Assembly: GCA_012295275.1 (NCBI GenBank)
Contig: CM022672.1
Span: 26,459,430 to 26,523,429, forward strand
Length of the DNA: 64,000 nucleotides
Source: Chrysomallon squamiferum
Lineage: Eukaryota > Mollusca > Gastropoda > Neomphalida > Peltospiridae
Direction of reading: 5' to 3'
The notes beneath the pieces were generated by a model. It saw only the letters and a list, made by a program, of their open reading frames with translations, was not told the origin of the DNA and did not search any database. The translations under genes were made by a program, and so were the position numbers. This document shows, in pieces, positions 42,106 through 56,287 of the stretch (position 1 is its first letter; the number at the start of each line of letters is the position of its first letter).

Positions 42106-42832
42106 AACAAAAATTTAACAAAAACCAATGTCTGTATGTTGATAAAGGTTAACTGTAACAGAACTTACATCATACTCAGAGAGATGGATGATATAACAGG
42201 CAAATCTTTTATTTTCTTCAACATATCAATTGTTAAATGTGGAACACTACCTGTAATCAATGTGAAAATTTTATTTAATGAAATAAATACATAATTAAGT
42301 AAATGATTAAACATTACTAAAATCAAATTTTAAATTTACAATTTAAATATATATAGTAAATATCTTAATATATTTTTATTTCCAATAAAAGTAAATTTTA
42401 ATGTTTTGAAAAACAAAAACAACAAAACCAACTATAGCACATTTTATGATTTTTATCTTTAATCTGAAACTGAATTAATTTACAATGAACTTATATTTAT
42501 TTGTGTGTACTTCTTTAAGTAATATTGACATGACAATAAAAGTGTAGTAGAAATGGGAAAGGAAAATATAAATTAATATAGCTCCTATATAAATAAATAA
42601 ATAAATAAATAAATACAGGTTTAAATGAAAAAGGAAAATAAATAAATATATAATTATAAATAAAAAAGAATAAATAAATAAAAGTACCTCCTCTGGTGTA
42701 TAAAATACACATGGGTGTTTCTGCATTTTTATTCTGGAGACGACCTATATTTTCTAAATACCCCAAACGCATTCCACCATTTGTTGTTTTTTTAATTACA
42801 AACTTCATCACATTTGATATTCTGTTTGTCAT
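37950..42832 (-). CDS. QTRT2: Queuine tRNA-ribosyltransferase accessory subunit 2
   Basis: Non-catalytic partner of QTRT1 in the eukaryotic TGT enzyme, which exchanges guanine for queuine at the wobble position of GUN-anticodon tRNAs (family knowledge). Eleven exons in transcription order: 42832-42688, 42250-42169, 42017-41954, 41669-41565, 41132-40962, 40536-40437, 40088-40000, 39769-39669, 39145-39011, 38584-38459, 38073-37950. All phases agree; 413 residues from this ATG (human 415). Aligned landmarks include [10 protein letters not shown], the [13 protein letters not shown] block, [21 protein letters not shown] and GFVLDGF. The zinc-site segment is CSCYTCQ, with a later His in LLMIHN, split across the last intron. 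The conserved family start aligns better with the Met eight codons in (42808), so translation may begin there. A long poly(A) tract lies just upstream of exon 1. Confidence 0.95.
42050..42100. repeat. (CA)n(TA)n microsatellite in QTRT2 intron 2
   Basis: About 10 CA units and about 15 TA units between QTRT2 exons 2 and 3. Confidence 0.85.
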
Positions 42833-42843
42833 ATATAAAAATC

Positions 42844-42845
42844 TG

Positions 42846-42880
<35 letters not shown>
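42844..42880. repeat. Poly(A) tract upstream of QTRT2 exon 1
   Basis: A 35-36 base A run on the plus strand. On the minus strand it is a T tract ending in CAG, probably the polypyrimidine tract of the acceptor before QTRT2 coding exon 1. Confidence 0.8.
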
Positions 42881-42881
<1 letters not shown>

Positions 42882-45103
42882 AACAAAAAGAAATAAATAA
42901 TAAAAAAAATCAATTTAAAAAAGTCTTCAAAATAAAATATAGGAATACACTCAATTTCAACAATTTATTTTAAAAAGAATGATAAAAGCAGTAAAAATTA
43001 ATAAACGGAAAATATGACAAGATTTTATCAGGAAGTTATAAATGGAGACTTGATTAATTTAATGGTAAATAAATAATAATGTATCTTGTTATTTCTTAAA
43101 TCAATTATAAATACTGCTGTAACTGATCATAACAAGTCAATCCTGTGTCCAAAAGAAAAGTCTGTTTATTGAAAACACTACTCCTCATTTGATTTATCAC
43201 AACCGTTGTCATGTATGCATTCCTATTTATGAATGATCTTTTACATAAATTACATACATTTTCAGATAAACAATAGCTGATTCAGATATATTTGTCATTC
43301 ACTGTTTGCAATTATTTTTATCAAAAGAAGTATTATCTTGGTTTATTTGGTTTTTTTTTTTTTTTTTGGGGGGAGTGCGTTAAATTTATTATTTCTATTA
43401 TTTAATATTTTTCTTTAATATATGTATATTTTTATTTTTTTTTTAAAATGAATTTACTAGTTAATTCCTCTGTTTCAACAGATGGTAACAAAGCACTTTA
43501 GATCATTAGAAGCTTTTGCATTTGACGATTTCTACAATATAAACTTTATATTTAGATTTTTCAGTATTCCATTTCGGGCATTTGTTTGACAAATGTCCGT
43601 AAAAGCACATAATTCAAATGGTATCTATTCATCTGAAAGAAAATAAACCGAGTGGTTTAACAGTTATGAATAAAAGTATGATAACTAATGTCAAACTGTA
43701 AACATACTTTAAGTTTAACACTATAAAATGTTACATTATTATGATAGTGACAACTCGTAATAGACTGGTACTCATCGGTAATAGAAAATATTAAACATAA
43801 TATCGAAGATTCACGTTCAACGCGAGAACATGAATAATTTTATAAGTTTGTTCTCATATGTACTTTCCTCCAATTACTGTCGGCGCACACAAACATGGCT
43901 GGAATCAGGTATTGTGAGTAATCGGCTTAAATAAAATTTAAAAAAACTTTTATAAAAATATTTAATGGTTTAAGGGCAGATAACTGAGGCAGTGGAAAAA
44001 CTGTCTTATAGTGATAAGTTACTAGTGGATGGCATGCACCTAAATAATTTGTCCACCAAAGACCTTAGAATTTCCCTAAAGTGATAATTTATTTGAAAGA
44101 CATTTAAACCCACTGAAGGCTAGACGTAAAATATGCAAACATCGAGTTGTCTGTTCAAAACAGTGTTACTAATATTAGTTATTCGGAGGATGGAGAGAAA
44201 GAAAAATAACTGTAAACGTTCTTTTGTGCATTGAGAGGTAAATGTATTGTACTTGCAATATGATTCACACGTTTGGAAGCGGTTTATCATAGAAATTTCT
44301 GGATCCTTTGATCGAACTTCGAACATAATAAACTAGAAAATTTAATTTTTTTTCTCGCATCAACAGCTGTAAAACTAATATATCAGAAAACTGTTGTTAC
44401 TGTTCGCCAGCTGCTACCGAATAACAAAATTATGCTTCGTTGTCTGTAATAATAAAATCATGTGATAAACAGTAAAGTTTTTCTGTATCATGCGTGATAA
44501 CGTCCCTAAGTGTGAACAAGTTTTATGTTAATATCTGACGACGGCACGACGTGTATGTATAAAGTAAAAGTGTCTGAAGCTGAGGGTATATTTTACACAT
44601 TAGCAGCTAAAATATTTCTTATTTATTCGAGAAATAAGCAAAATGCTGTTGCATCGATCGTCAAAAGCCCAAAGAAGTAAGGAAGAAATAAACTCTAAAC
44701 GATAATCTTAAACGGATTGCTAGATAGATAAATAAAAACAGTCCATATTTGGAACGGGATTTTCAGTCTTTGTTAGAAACAGTCATATTATACGGTCAAC
44801 ATAAACTCATTCCAGCATGATGAACGATTTTAATTACATAACATTAGTGGTATTTTATTTTGATTTCGTTTAATTTATAAATGTAAAAAATTATTATTTT
44901 TACATACATAATTATTTACTATTGTTGAAACAATACAGAATGCTTGTTTTCGTCATTGTCTGAACTTCTAGCAACTATCGATCTAAGAGATCTTGACTTC
45001 GCTGAGCTGTCGTCAGTTCTAATTAATATCGATACACTGGCAGATATAGTAAATTTATCAGCATACAGATCATGTACATCCATGTGTTGAATACAGTACA
45101 TAT

Positions 45104-45160
<57 letters not shown>

Positions 45161-45281
45161 ACCTACCTACCTAGCAATTTACATACATACATTCAGATAG
45201 GTACACCACAATAATTTCTACCAATGAATATCGTGTCACCAATTCACAACTAAAACCAGTTATATATTTGTATCGTACCAA
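42881..45281. other. Intergenic region upstream of QTRT2
   Basis: No supported exon. A CpG-bearing patch at 43870-43915 (GTCGGCGCACACAAACATGGCTGG) stands out from the AT-rich surroundings and may be the QTRT2 promoter or its 5' UTR exon. A (CA)n run lies at 45107-45158. Confidence 0.45.
45107..45158. repeat. (CA)n microsatellite
   Basis: About 26 uninterrupted CA units. Confidence 0.9.
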
Positions 45282-45374
45282 GCCTCCGTGGCCTAATGGA
45301 TAAGGCATCGGCCTCCTAGAAACAAGTTGTATAATTTCATTGTGGGGATTGTGGGTTCGAGTCCCGCCGGAGGC
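45282..45374 (+). pseudogene. Degenerate tRNA-Arg(CCT) copy 7
   Basis: The 5' exon through CTCCTA and the T and acceptor arms match the family, and a run of nine T follows as a terminator. The 3' side of the anticodon stem is altered: the AGCCGG of all other copies is replaced by sequence ending ATTGTGG, so the two pairs next to the loop cannot form. The insert is about 22-23 nt. Most likely a tRNA pseudogene, although transcription may still occur. Confidence 0.75.
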
Positions 45375-48084
45375 TTTTTTTTTGTTTGTTTCAATTTACC
45401 TTTTTATTTATTATCATTAGTGATATTACATCAAAAACCAACGTAAGGTATAATTACTTTCTGAATAATAATAATAATAAAATAATAATAATAATGATAA
45501 CGATAATAAATATTGCTTCATAAATTTATTGAAATAATTAATCTGGTATTTGGTAGGATGAAATAAACTGCTTATTATGTAACCTATTTTATGTTATTCC
45601 CATTTTCCAGGGCTGTAACAGGTGTAACATATTAGGCAATGCACAGTATCCGCTAGGCTTTATTATAAATCGCAAAATGACAGCCGTGGCAGTAACATAG
45701 CTGTTGAAATATCGATCTGATCGCAAAATGGCCTCCACTCTAATTGTACAAGTTAAAGGTTAGTATGCTAGCTTATGGCTTGATAAATATATTATCCTTT
45801 CTGTTCCAGCTGAATTTTTAATAGAGCATCAAAGAGAGAGATAATATCAATAGGTTGGCTTAAAAGGTTAAGCAGTTCAGATGATTATGAAAACATCAGT
45901 ATTATACGTGTCTTGTGTATTTTAGTACATTGAGGGTTTTACGTTAAACACTATAAGTCATTCTATATTGTTTTAGAAGTAATAAATAAATATGTATGAA
46001 AAATCATATCTTTTTAAAATACCGCTAATGTTTTGTAAAATAAAATTGTTCAGCAAACTAGAATGAAAATTATATTGACTGTATATCATGATTTCAGTAA
46101 CGGTCCTACAAATAACATAAATTTATTACATATTTACATACTTCTAAATCACTGCTTTTTATGTCAAATTGTTATTTTACTATAAAGTGTATCAATGATA
46201 CAACAAATCAGCATAAAAATCATTTCTCTCTTGGCGTCGTGCCGTTGATAGAAATGTAAACAAAGCGAACTTTGATCTCCATTAGATATAAAACAAATGT
46301 TACAAGTATCCAATTAAACTTTTAATATAAGACTTTTTTTTAAAGTTTTGTATAATGTCCTGAGAATCCAAATATATTCTTACAGCGATCAGATAAATAC
46401 TAAAACAATAAACAGTGATCTTAATCTATGCAATAGAAAGATGTAGTTCTATAATATTACTATTATAATATTTCATATTTCAGTTAACAAGTAAAACTAT
46501 TATGCAGTCTTGGGACAACATTGGAAAAAAAATGTATTGTGGTGTTATTGGTCACACGCCATATAACAACACAGTGTCATGGAACTGCTAATCATATATT
46601 TTTGTTCTAATATGCAATAATAGACTCATCATATGAACGATGCATGAAGAACTACGTCGTGTATTATTGTCTTACAACACATATTAGTAGATATATGTGT
46701 TCCTTCAAGTTTAAGTAAATGTCCAGTGACAACTAAAAACTGTAGAGGTGACTTGAGGCAGCTGATCTTTCAGTTTCTGGTTGCATTTCTCGGTGTCATG
46801 ATAAACACACTTGCCATTTTACTTCTCGATCTTCTTCAGCAAATACTTGCTATAAAAATTAAAATTATTGCCTCCTATCGAGATCTTTGGAAACTGAATA
46901 GCATGTCACATGATCATATATGGCTACTACGGTCTAAGGTTTAGGGGGAACCTTCTCAGAAAGCAAGGAATATCACTCTGGCCTTTGACAGGACAACACC
47001 TAATTTGATTGTTTAGTGAAGGTAAGCATTTTAACAAGGTTTCATTTATTAAGTTAATGATGTGCTATAGTTCAATTGAAATCCATAATTAATCAGACTT
47101 ACTGCATTCACTTTGATATGTCTGTTAGAAAGAACAATTAAGATGTTATTTATTAAAGATGAGATAACATTGTGTAAGCATTTTATTGCCCAATATTACT
47201 TATCGACTTTTATTTACACTGAATATGGAAGCAGATGATTTATTAAGTCTCTGGACATAAGTTTAAGAACAATGGCTACTGTTTATAATAATTCAAATGA
47301 TCTGTATTCATCGTCATATAGGATTTTATATTTGAAAATAAACATTTTTAATACACTTAGTATTTTCTCGGTAAATATGACTGATACGTATTCATTATTA
47401 ATTTTTCTGTTCAAGTTGCAACTCCATGGTCGTCTTGGGTAAGTGTTACTTACAATACTGCATGTTTTATATTTACGTGTAAATGTTAATTTACAAACTA
47501 GTTTTTTTTTACCTTTAAGATAACTGTTATTCATTTCTATGAATATAAATATATCAATGAAATGAAATTATATTTAGCCTTGTCTTATGAAAGTATGAAT
47601 AACAGTTAGAGGAAGTTCATGCAGGTATTTAAAAGGCTTGTGGTTCGATTATATTAATTTCTTATTTTGTTTTATATGTATGAAAGTTTTATATACACTT
47701 TTATACAATATAGTTAGTGTTAGTTAATATACGTAGTAGAAATTAGTTCAGGCAGATGTAACGTATAACCAAAACGTGCATACTCCTGCAAGCAGTTAAA
47801 TGTCAGGTGTCAAAGTGCCAAGCAAGATAAACAGTGAATCACACCTATTAATCTGAGAACTGCTAGGTGTTAATATGTTCCTACGATGGACAATAGAACT
47901 CATGTTTGAACACAAATATTTGGCTTAAGAGAGAAGAATATATTCAACATGGGATTGGACGAAACGGATATAATTTGGTTCTGAGACGGTATTAATTAGG
48001 ACTGAGTAACCTCCGGCAGTTATCGATATTAAACATGTAAAGGGTTCGTTACTGCTGATCTTTGGAGAAGTCTGTGATCATTTT

Positions 48085-48390
48085 CTCTTTCCCATCATTG
48101 ACCAGGAAAAAGTGTTTGTCGTCTGGGACTTGCTGTTGTTAACATTTATATCGGCTCTTGTTTCGGCTAACAGAGGGTGCTGCTCCTGCTACTAAAGGAG
48201 GAAATATAGCTTCTGATGCTGCCTACTGGCCGTACATCTCGTAACTCCTTTGCCCTCGTCCTCATAGTACTGTCAGACGTGATATGGTCGACATCTTGTG
48301 TATGGAATTGTTTGAAGGCTGTCCGAGTCATTTCTGAAAAGTCACCGACTGTTGTACATTTTCTCTGATAAAATCTGGTCACATGTCTCC
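48085..48390 (-). pseudogene. Degraded coding remnant of unknown multicopy family
   Basis: On the minus strand, spread over several frames, the translation keeps a protein-like texture (RAKELRDVRPVGSI, then QQQVPDDKHFFLVNDGKEK). It recalls a large family of repeat-associated invertebrate proteins known to me only as uncharacterised. Stops and frameshifts break it. I cannot name the family, and the resemblance is weak. Confidence 0.25.
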
Positions 48391-48554
48391 AGTGTTGCGC
48401 TGTCTGCCGGGTTGCACTCTTGTTGTACAGGAATCCATCAATGAGGATTTGTGAATTGCCTTTGGAAGAACTGAGCTATTCTACATGTTTTAACCCGACC
48501 ATGGTTGTTACGTAAGAAATGAAGGTATACTAGATATTTTCCTAAGTTATTAAA

Positions 48555-48680
48555 GTTAATATTATTATTGTTATTATTATTATTATTATTGTTATTGTTA
48601 TTGTTACTGTTATTATTATTATTATTATTAGTAGTAGTAGTAGTAATAGTAGTAGTAATAGTAGTAGTAGTAGTTGTTGT
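48555..48680. repeat. Trinucleotide repeat block (TTA/TTG/TAG)
   Basis: A mixture of TTA, TTG and TAG units over about 125 bp. On the minus strand it gives an artefactual poly-Asn/poly-Thr ORF. Confidence 0.9.
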
Positions 48681-49489
48681 ACTGTATGTAATAACTGAAT
48701 AAAACGAAAAACATTTTGTCAACGGTGACCGTTCCACTAATATTACAGGTGTTGTATTAGTGCCTAAACTGGTTGCGTAACAATAGGGTGTATAACAAAT
48801 GGGGCATGTAGCAAACAGGAGATACCCCCCCCCAAAAACAAACAAAGAAACAAACAAATAAAAAACAAATAGGAAAAAATTAGGTTAGGAAAATCTACAA
48901 TAATAATAATAATTAATAAATTTTAACATAAAAACAAATTTAAATAAATAAATAAAAATAACCAACAGTGGTACAAATTCGTTTGACTAAAACAGTAAAA
49001 AGTGACTACTAGCCGGGGTTTACTGGGAATTATCTTTCGAAACCAACATTAAACAGATTAAGCCGCTTTGTGTTCTGTAATCACAAAGTAAATATTACTG
49101 TAAGCAAATGAGTTTAGCAGGTTATCATTCAACTAGGACATGACATGACAGGAAACCAGCATGTGCATTATAAATCATCATTCACTGACCTAAAAGGCGC
49201 ATAAACAACAACATGAAAATTGCATATTATTTTATCTGCTTTTATTTAAAGGTTGCTTATAAATAAATATGAGTGAGTGCGCCTTTTGTATGAGAAGTTC
49301 GGAGACTCCGATCAAACTGAGATATGTTATACTCTGTAAATCTATTTTGTAAACAGCGCTTGACTTCACTTCAAAACTGGAACAGAGGCCACTGAACTTT
49401 TTTTAATTTTTAATTTATTTTTTTTTTAAATACTAAAAAAAAAAAAAAAAAAAAAAAAATTGTCATTCTCCTATACGCAATATTGAAAG

Positions 49490-49607
49490 TGTGAAATATT
49501 TTACATCTGATTCTGTTTCAATCAGCTTCTTCAACTCTTTATGCAGAAGACGTGATTCGTCAGCCTGGAAGGTTGTTACAGTAATCAACGCCGCTGTGAG
49601 CAGAATA
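49490..49607 (-). CDS. Possible first exon of a small secreted protein (partial)
   Basis: From an ATG-ATG at about 49613-49608 the frame reads MMNILLTAALITVTTFQA, a textbook signal peptide, then an acidic/basic stretch (DESRLLHKELKKLIETESD) before a possible GTAAAA donor at about 49502. No downstream exon could be linked, so the gene remains hypothetical. A chance hydrophobic ORF is the main alternative. Confidence 0.25.
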
Positions 49608-52063
49608 TTCATCATTATGCAATACTGGCAAATGTCATAACACATGTCACAGTTTCACACAGAACTATCCCTCAGCATATATCACATTTTATATTATGGA
49701 CTTGAGTCCAGCTCGGAATTAGGATTCTTGATATTTAGTCGAAGAGAGTCTGTCATCAGCTTGCACACAGATGAAATATTCAGGTCATGCTGCACCAGTA
49801 ACATTGCAGCTAGTCGTTACGAGCTTAGATGCAGCTAGTCGTTACGTGTTTAGATACTGCAGTCAGGGACTTCTGTTTTATTTACCGAATATCTTACTTC
49901 TGGTTACTTACACGCTAAGTAAAATCTGATGTACATTCAGAATAAAGGTAAACGAGTTTTATTTTTTAAACCTTACTGTTCATTATATCTATACATATGT
50001 GTATAGTTTGAGTGATTTGTGTGTGTGTCTGTTTTTAATGTTTGCATGTCTGTATGTGTGTGTCAGTTTAAATGTATGAGTTGTTGTAATGTTCTCTGTT
50101 GTGTATGCTTGTGAGAAAACCACTAATTCCTTTGCGTATTAATTATATAATATACTTGACATACCAACTCATTTCCGGTTAACTTTATTGTTTGTAACTT
50201 CAAAGAAAAATTATGTTGTGTTCATCCTTACATATCCTTTGATTATGTTTAAAAGGTTTTAAATATTTAGTTCCATCTACCTTTCTTAGAGGAGTAGAGT
50301 AATCTCAAACAATGATCTCAAATTTCTGTTCATTTCAAATACATCTGGACTAGTTACTGCAAAAATAAAAAATAAAAATAATAATAAAATAAAAAAATAA
50401 AAAAATAAAATATAAAGTTATCAAAACTTATATTATGGTGATTTAACTCTACAAATTGAAATTCTCGGTAAAATATTTCAAAAGTCAGGCAAATAATTTT
50501 CATCGTACTTCTTAAGTAATTTCCTTGCAGTAATTCTGCCATAACACTTGAATTCGAATTAACATTTTAGTAATTATTTGAAAAAAATCTCTTTGTTATT
50601 ATTATTGTGTTTTAACTAAAAGGAACAAAAATGCAATATAATAGAATATACAGGATGAAACAACCGGTTAATTTTTTCCAAGTAATAACACTGAAAAAAA
50701 AAACGATCGAAGTTATCAACGATTTCATAGTCATCTCCACACGATTCATCTTTGTCATAATCAGCATCTTTGGAGCCTTCTAAAGGAATGATGTGCGCCT
50801 AATTAGATTAGTGTAAAATACGTGGGCATCTCAGAACTGGAAGACATTTGTATGGTATCTGTTGTTGTTTTTTTATCGCTGTACAAAGATGAATTTCTTT
50901 TTATTTTGATCGTTATCGTTTTTATGATATTTACATTTGAGAGCATCTCAGAATCACGGACGTAATAAAGAAAATTGATTTTCCACGCTAATATCTGGGT
51001 GATTGAAACCAGTTATAACATTTATCTTGTAATTACGATCTGTCGATCAAAGACATAGGAGTATTTGGAATATTATATTATTTAGACTGTGCAGGATTTG
51101 AAACTAGTGCTATGATTAAAATTTACACTCACAGGACGAAAATAAAGCTATAGGCATTTTCTTTTTTTTTTAATAACAAATTTAAACATTTTCACTAAAC
51201 ATTAATAAAATTTAATATTCAAACATTAAATGTCGTAACGGTGATATAAAACATTACAGCATTTCAGTTTACAAATATTAATAAAATTCAGTGTGTTTTC
51301 ATATAATTCATATACCATTTTATTAAAAACCAGAATAAAATTTAATTAATTATTCATGTACTTAGTCTAATACAATTGAAACAAGTAGGATTACACGTTC
51401 ACTCATTTTTATCTCACTAACTTATTGAAATTAAATTTAACCATTTACTTTGTATTCTAACGTTTAGAATGTCACATAACATCTCTACGTTTGGCTCGGC
51501 AGTGGTTGGATTTCAGTTAATTGAAAACGCTTGCAAAACACGAAAATGTTGCATCACATTAACTCAGCGACATGGGTCGTTAGATCATGTGAATTACATC
51601 AGCAGCTAATAAAACGTGACGAAACAAAAAGAAGGCCACATTTCAACTGAGTACAGATTGTTTCATGAAGTGATACCACCAACTGACACCTTTACATGTA
51701 TCGATCGACGTGGATTTCATAAAATATGTATATAATTAAGTATTTAAGTAATTTTATATCCAGTTTATCTAAATTTATCTTGTTATGGTGAAGCCGGGCT
51801 CAGTCATTAAGGTATTTTGTGGGCCACTAACAAGAGGGAATTCCAAGATGATGATGTCACTTTTTGTGTTTGGGGAATGCATGATTTGTCATTTTATTGC
51901 CTGAAATATGTCCATGAAGAGCTCAGACTACTTTTGAACTAAGGTAACAAGGGATTTGTCAACTATTGATGTAGTCCAACACAATATTCCTGTGACTTTA
52001 TCTGTGCATTCAGCAATGCAATGGCATCATTTTCTGTTTTAAGGAAGGCATAAAAATGGTTAG

Positions 52064-52575
52064 AAACAGAAAAAAAGATGAGGGGGAAATTGGAAAGACT
52101 GATGAACAAACGATGGAGGAGGCTCTGCAGAATGTCGTTGTGGATGGGAGTAGTATCAGATAAAATGCTCAAGACTTTGGTATCAAGAACTCAACGTTGC
52201 TTCCCTATATGGCGAAGTTCAAAAGAGACTGCAGATAATCTGATAGTGTGTGTGCCAAACTGCAACTGCAGGCAGGTATTCAGTGCTGAAGAAGAGATGC
52301 TACTGAATGTCTGTCTAGTACAGCTGTTCAATATGGGCTGATTAACACACAGGTAAGAGTGTTACCCTAAGAGCTTGCTATTCGGAATAAAAAGAAATTT
52401 CCTGCCCTTGGGAGCAAAACAAGTGTTTTGGCGAGAATTGGTTTTCCTGCTGAGTGAAACGATTTCCAGAGTTAACGTTACGTCGCCCTGAAGCAACTAG
52501 CCTTTCTCCAGCTTCTGTAAAACGAATGTTGGGGAAGTTTAGAATTGAACCGTTTAGAAGTGTTGTCGCCATGAC
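52064..52575 (+). pseudogene. CENP-B/Jerky-type (pogo superfamily) transposase remnant
   Basis: Across shifting plus-strand frames the order of the N-terminal DNA-binding region of pogo/Jerky transposases is kept: a psq-like helix-turn-helix (TMEEALQNVVVDGSSIR, then FGIKNSTL), then a CENPB-type segment (VFSAEEEMLL, GLINTQVRVL, ELAIRNKKKFP, LRRPEATSLSPAS). Several frameshifts and in-frame stops make it non-functional. No DDE catalytic domain was recognised downstream. Confidence 0.65.
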
Positions 52576-52599
52576 TCACCGTCAAACTTAGATTTAGAT

Positions 52600-55091
<2,492 letters not shown>

Positions 55092-55099
55092 ATGCTAAG

Positions 55100-55580
55100 A
55101 TGACTGACTGTGAAAGCAGACAAAACGACGTGAACAACAGTTCACCTAACATCGTCATACAGAACCCTGGTGAAGACGTGAAACCAGTGGTTCCAGATAA
55201 AGAGGTGAAGCGACTGGTAAAACGATTGTACGGCCTCAACGTGACCAAGTTTTCGCCTCTCAACAGCTACGACGACGTTAACTTCTACATCGAGGTTGAC
55301 GAGAACAACTACTCGAACCCGTACCTGAGAAGTGTTGACAAGAGTTATGTTCTCAAAGTGTTTAACAGCATGGATTCACAACGACCAGACTTGACAGGTT
55401 GGTGTCGTGATGGGGAAAAACTAACCAGAGAAAACAAATTGTCTTTTAACGCGAATAACATCACCAATGATTTCATTTGATTTGTATAAAAATAACATCT
55501 CACATTTCTGGCATATCAGAGAGTGTTTTCTTTCTGTTGCGGCAGAGGGGGACGACAGAGAGAGATATGGTGGGATTGGG

Positions 55581-55663
<83 letters not shown>

Positions 55664-56253
55664 TGTGCACACCAACATCTATAATTCATACCTTTACTTT
55701 CGATTGTTTAACATAGAGTTTTCCAGTTAATGATTAATTTTGTTTTACTATTTTATTTTTTTTCAATTTAGAGGCTCAGCATGCTTATATGGAACACATG
55801 AATAAAAATGGTATACGAGTCCAGCGCCCAATACAGAACGTTCAAGGTGAATTTTGGTCAGTTGAAAGTATACCCACAGACGATGCAGGTACTTTTACAT
55901 TTAATAACTTTATATACGTAGCTAAAGCGTGACATATGCAAAATGTAATCTTTTGAATAATGTTTGTTAAAAACAGTTTTATTCAAAACTTTTCTCACGA
56001 ATATTATTGTAATACTCTGAGAAAAGTATTTTGACAAATGGTATATCGTAACTTTTATCAGTAGTCTGAGGTTCAGAATTAAAGCACAAGAGTTTTTAAT
56101 ATCCAATCAAAACTTCTGTGATGCTTGCTTCAACTTTTAATTTATCTGTTAACTTGCTGATTCACCCAAATTAAACAAAGATTTGAAACAAAATAATTAA
56201 AGATACTTTGTGATTATTTATATTTTAATGTTTGTACATAGTTTTCAAATCTG

Positions 56254-56287
<34 letters not shown>

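Larger units (their letters stand above)
45375..52060. other. Gene-poor region with decayed elements
   Basis: No intact gene is recognised. Notable items: a possible short first exon after AAAATGGCC at about 45727, a degraded coding remnant at 48.1-48.4 kb, a TTA/TTG/TAG trinucleotide block at 48.55-48.68 kb, and a signal-peptide-like exon at 49.5-49.6 kb. Confidence 0.45.

Noticed and set aside
45728-45762. Possible first exon ATGGCCTCCACTC... followed by a GTTAGT donor
   Set aside because: A plausible start and donor, but no following exon in frame could be found.
46726-46944. 72-codon plus-strand ORF with hydrophobic middle
   Set aside because: Composition fits a chance ORF. No motif or neighbour exon supports it.
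48438-48857. 139-codon minus-strand ORF
   Set aside because: Dominated by poly-Thr and poly-Asn from a trinucleotide repeat.
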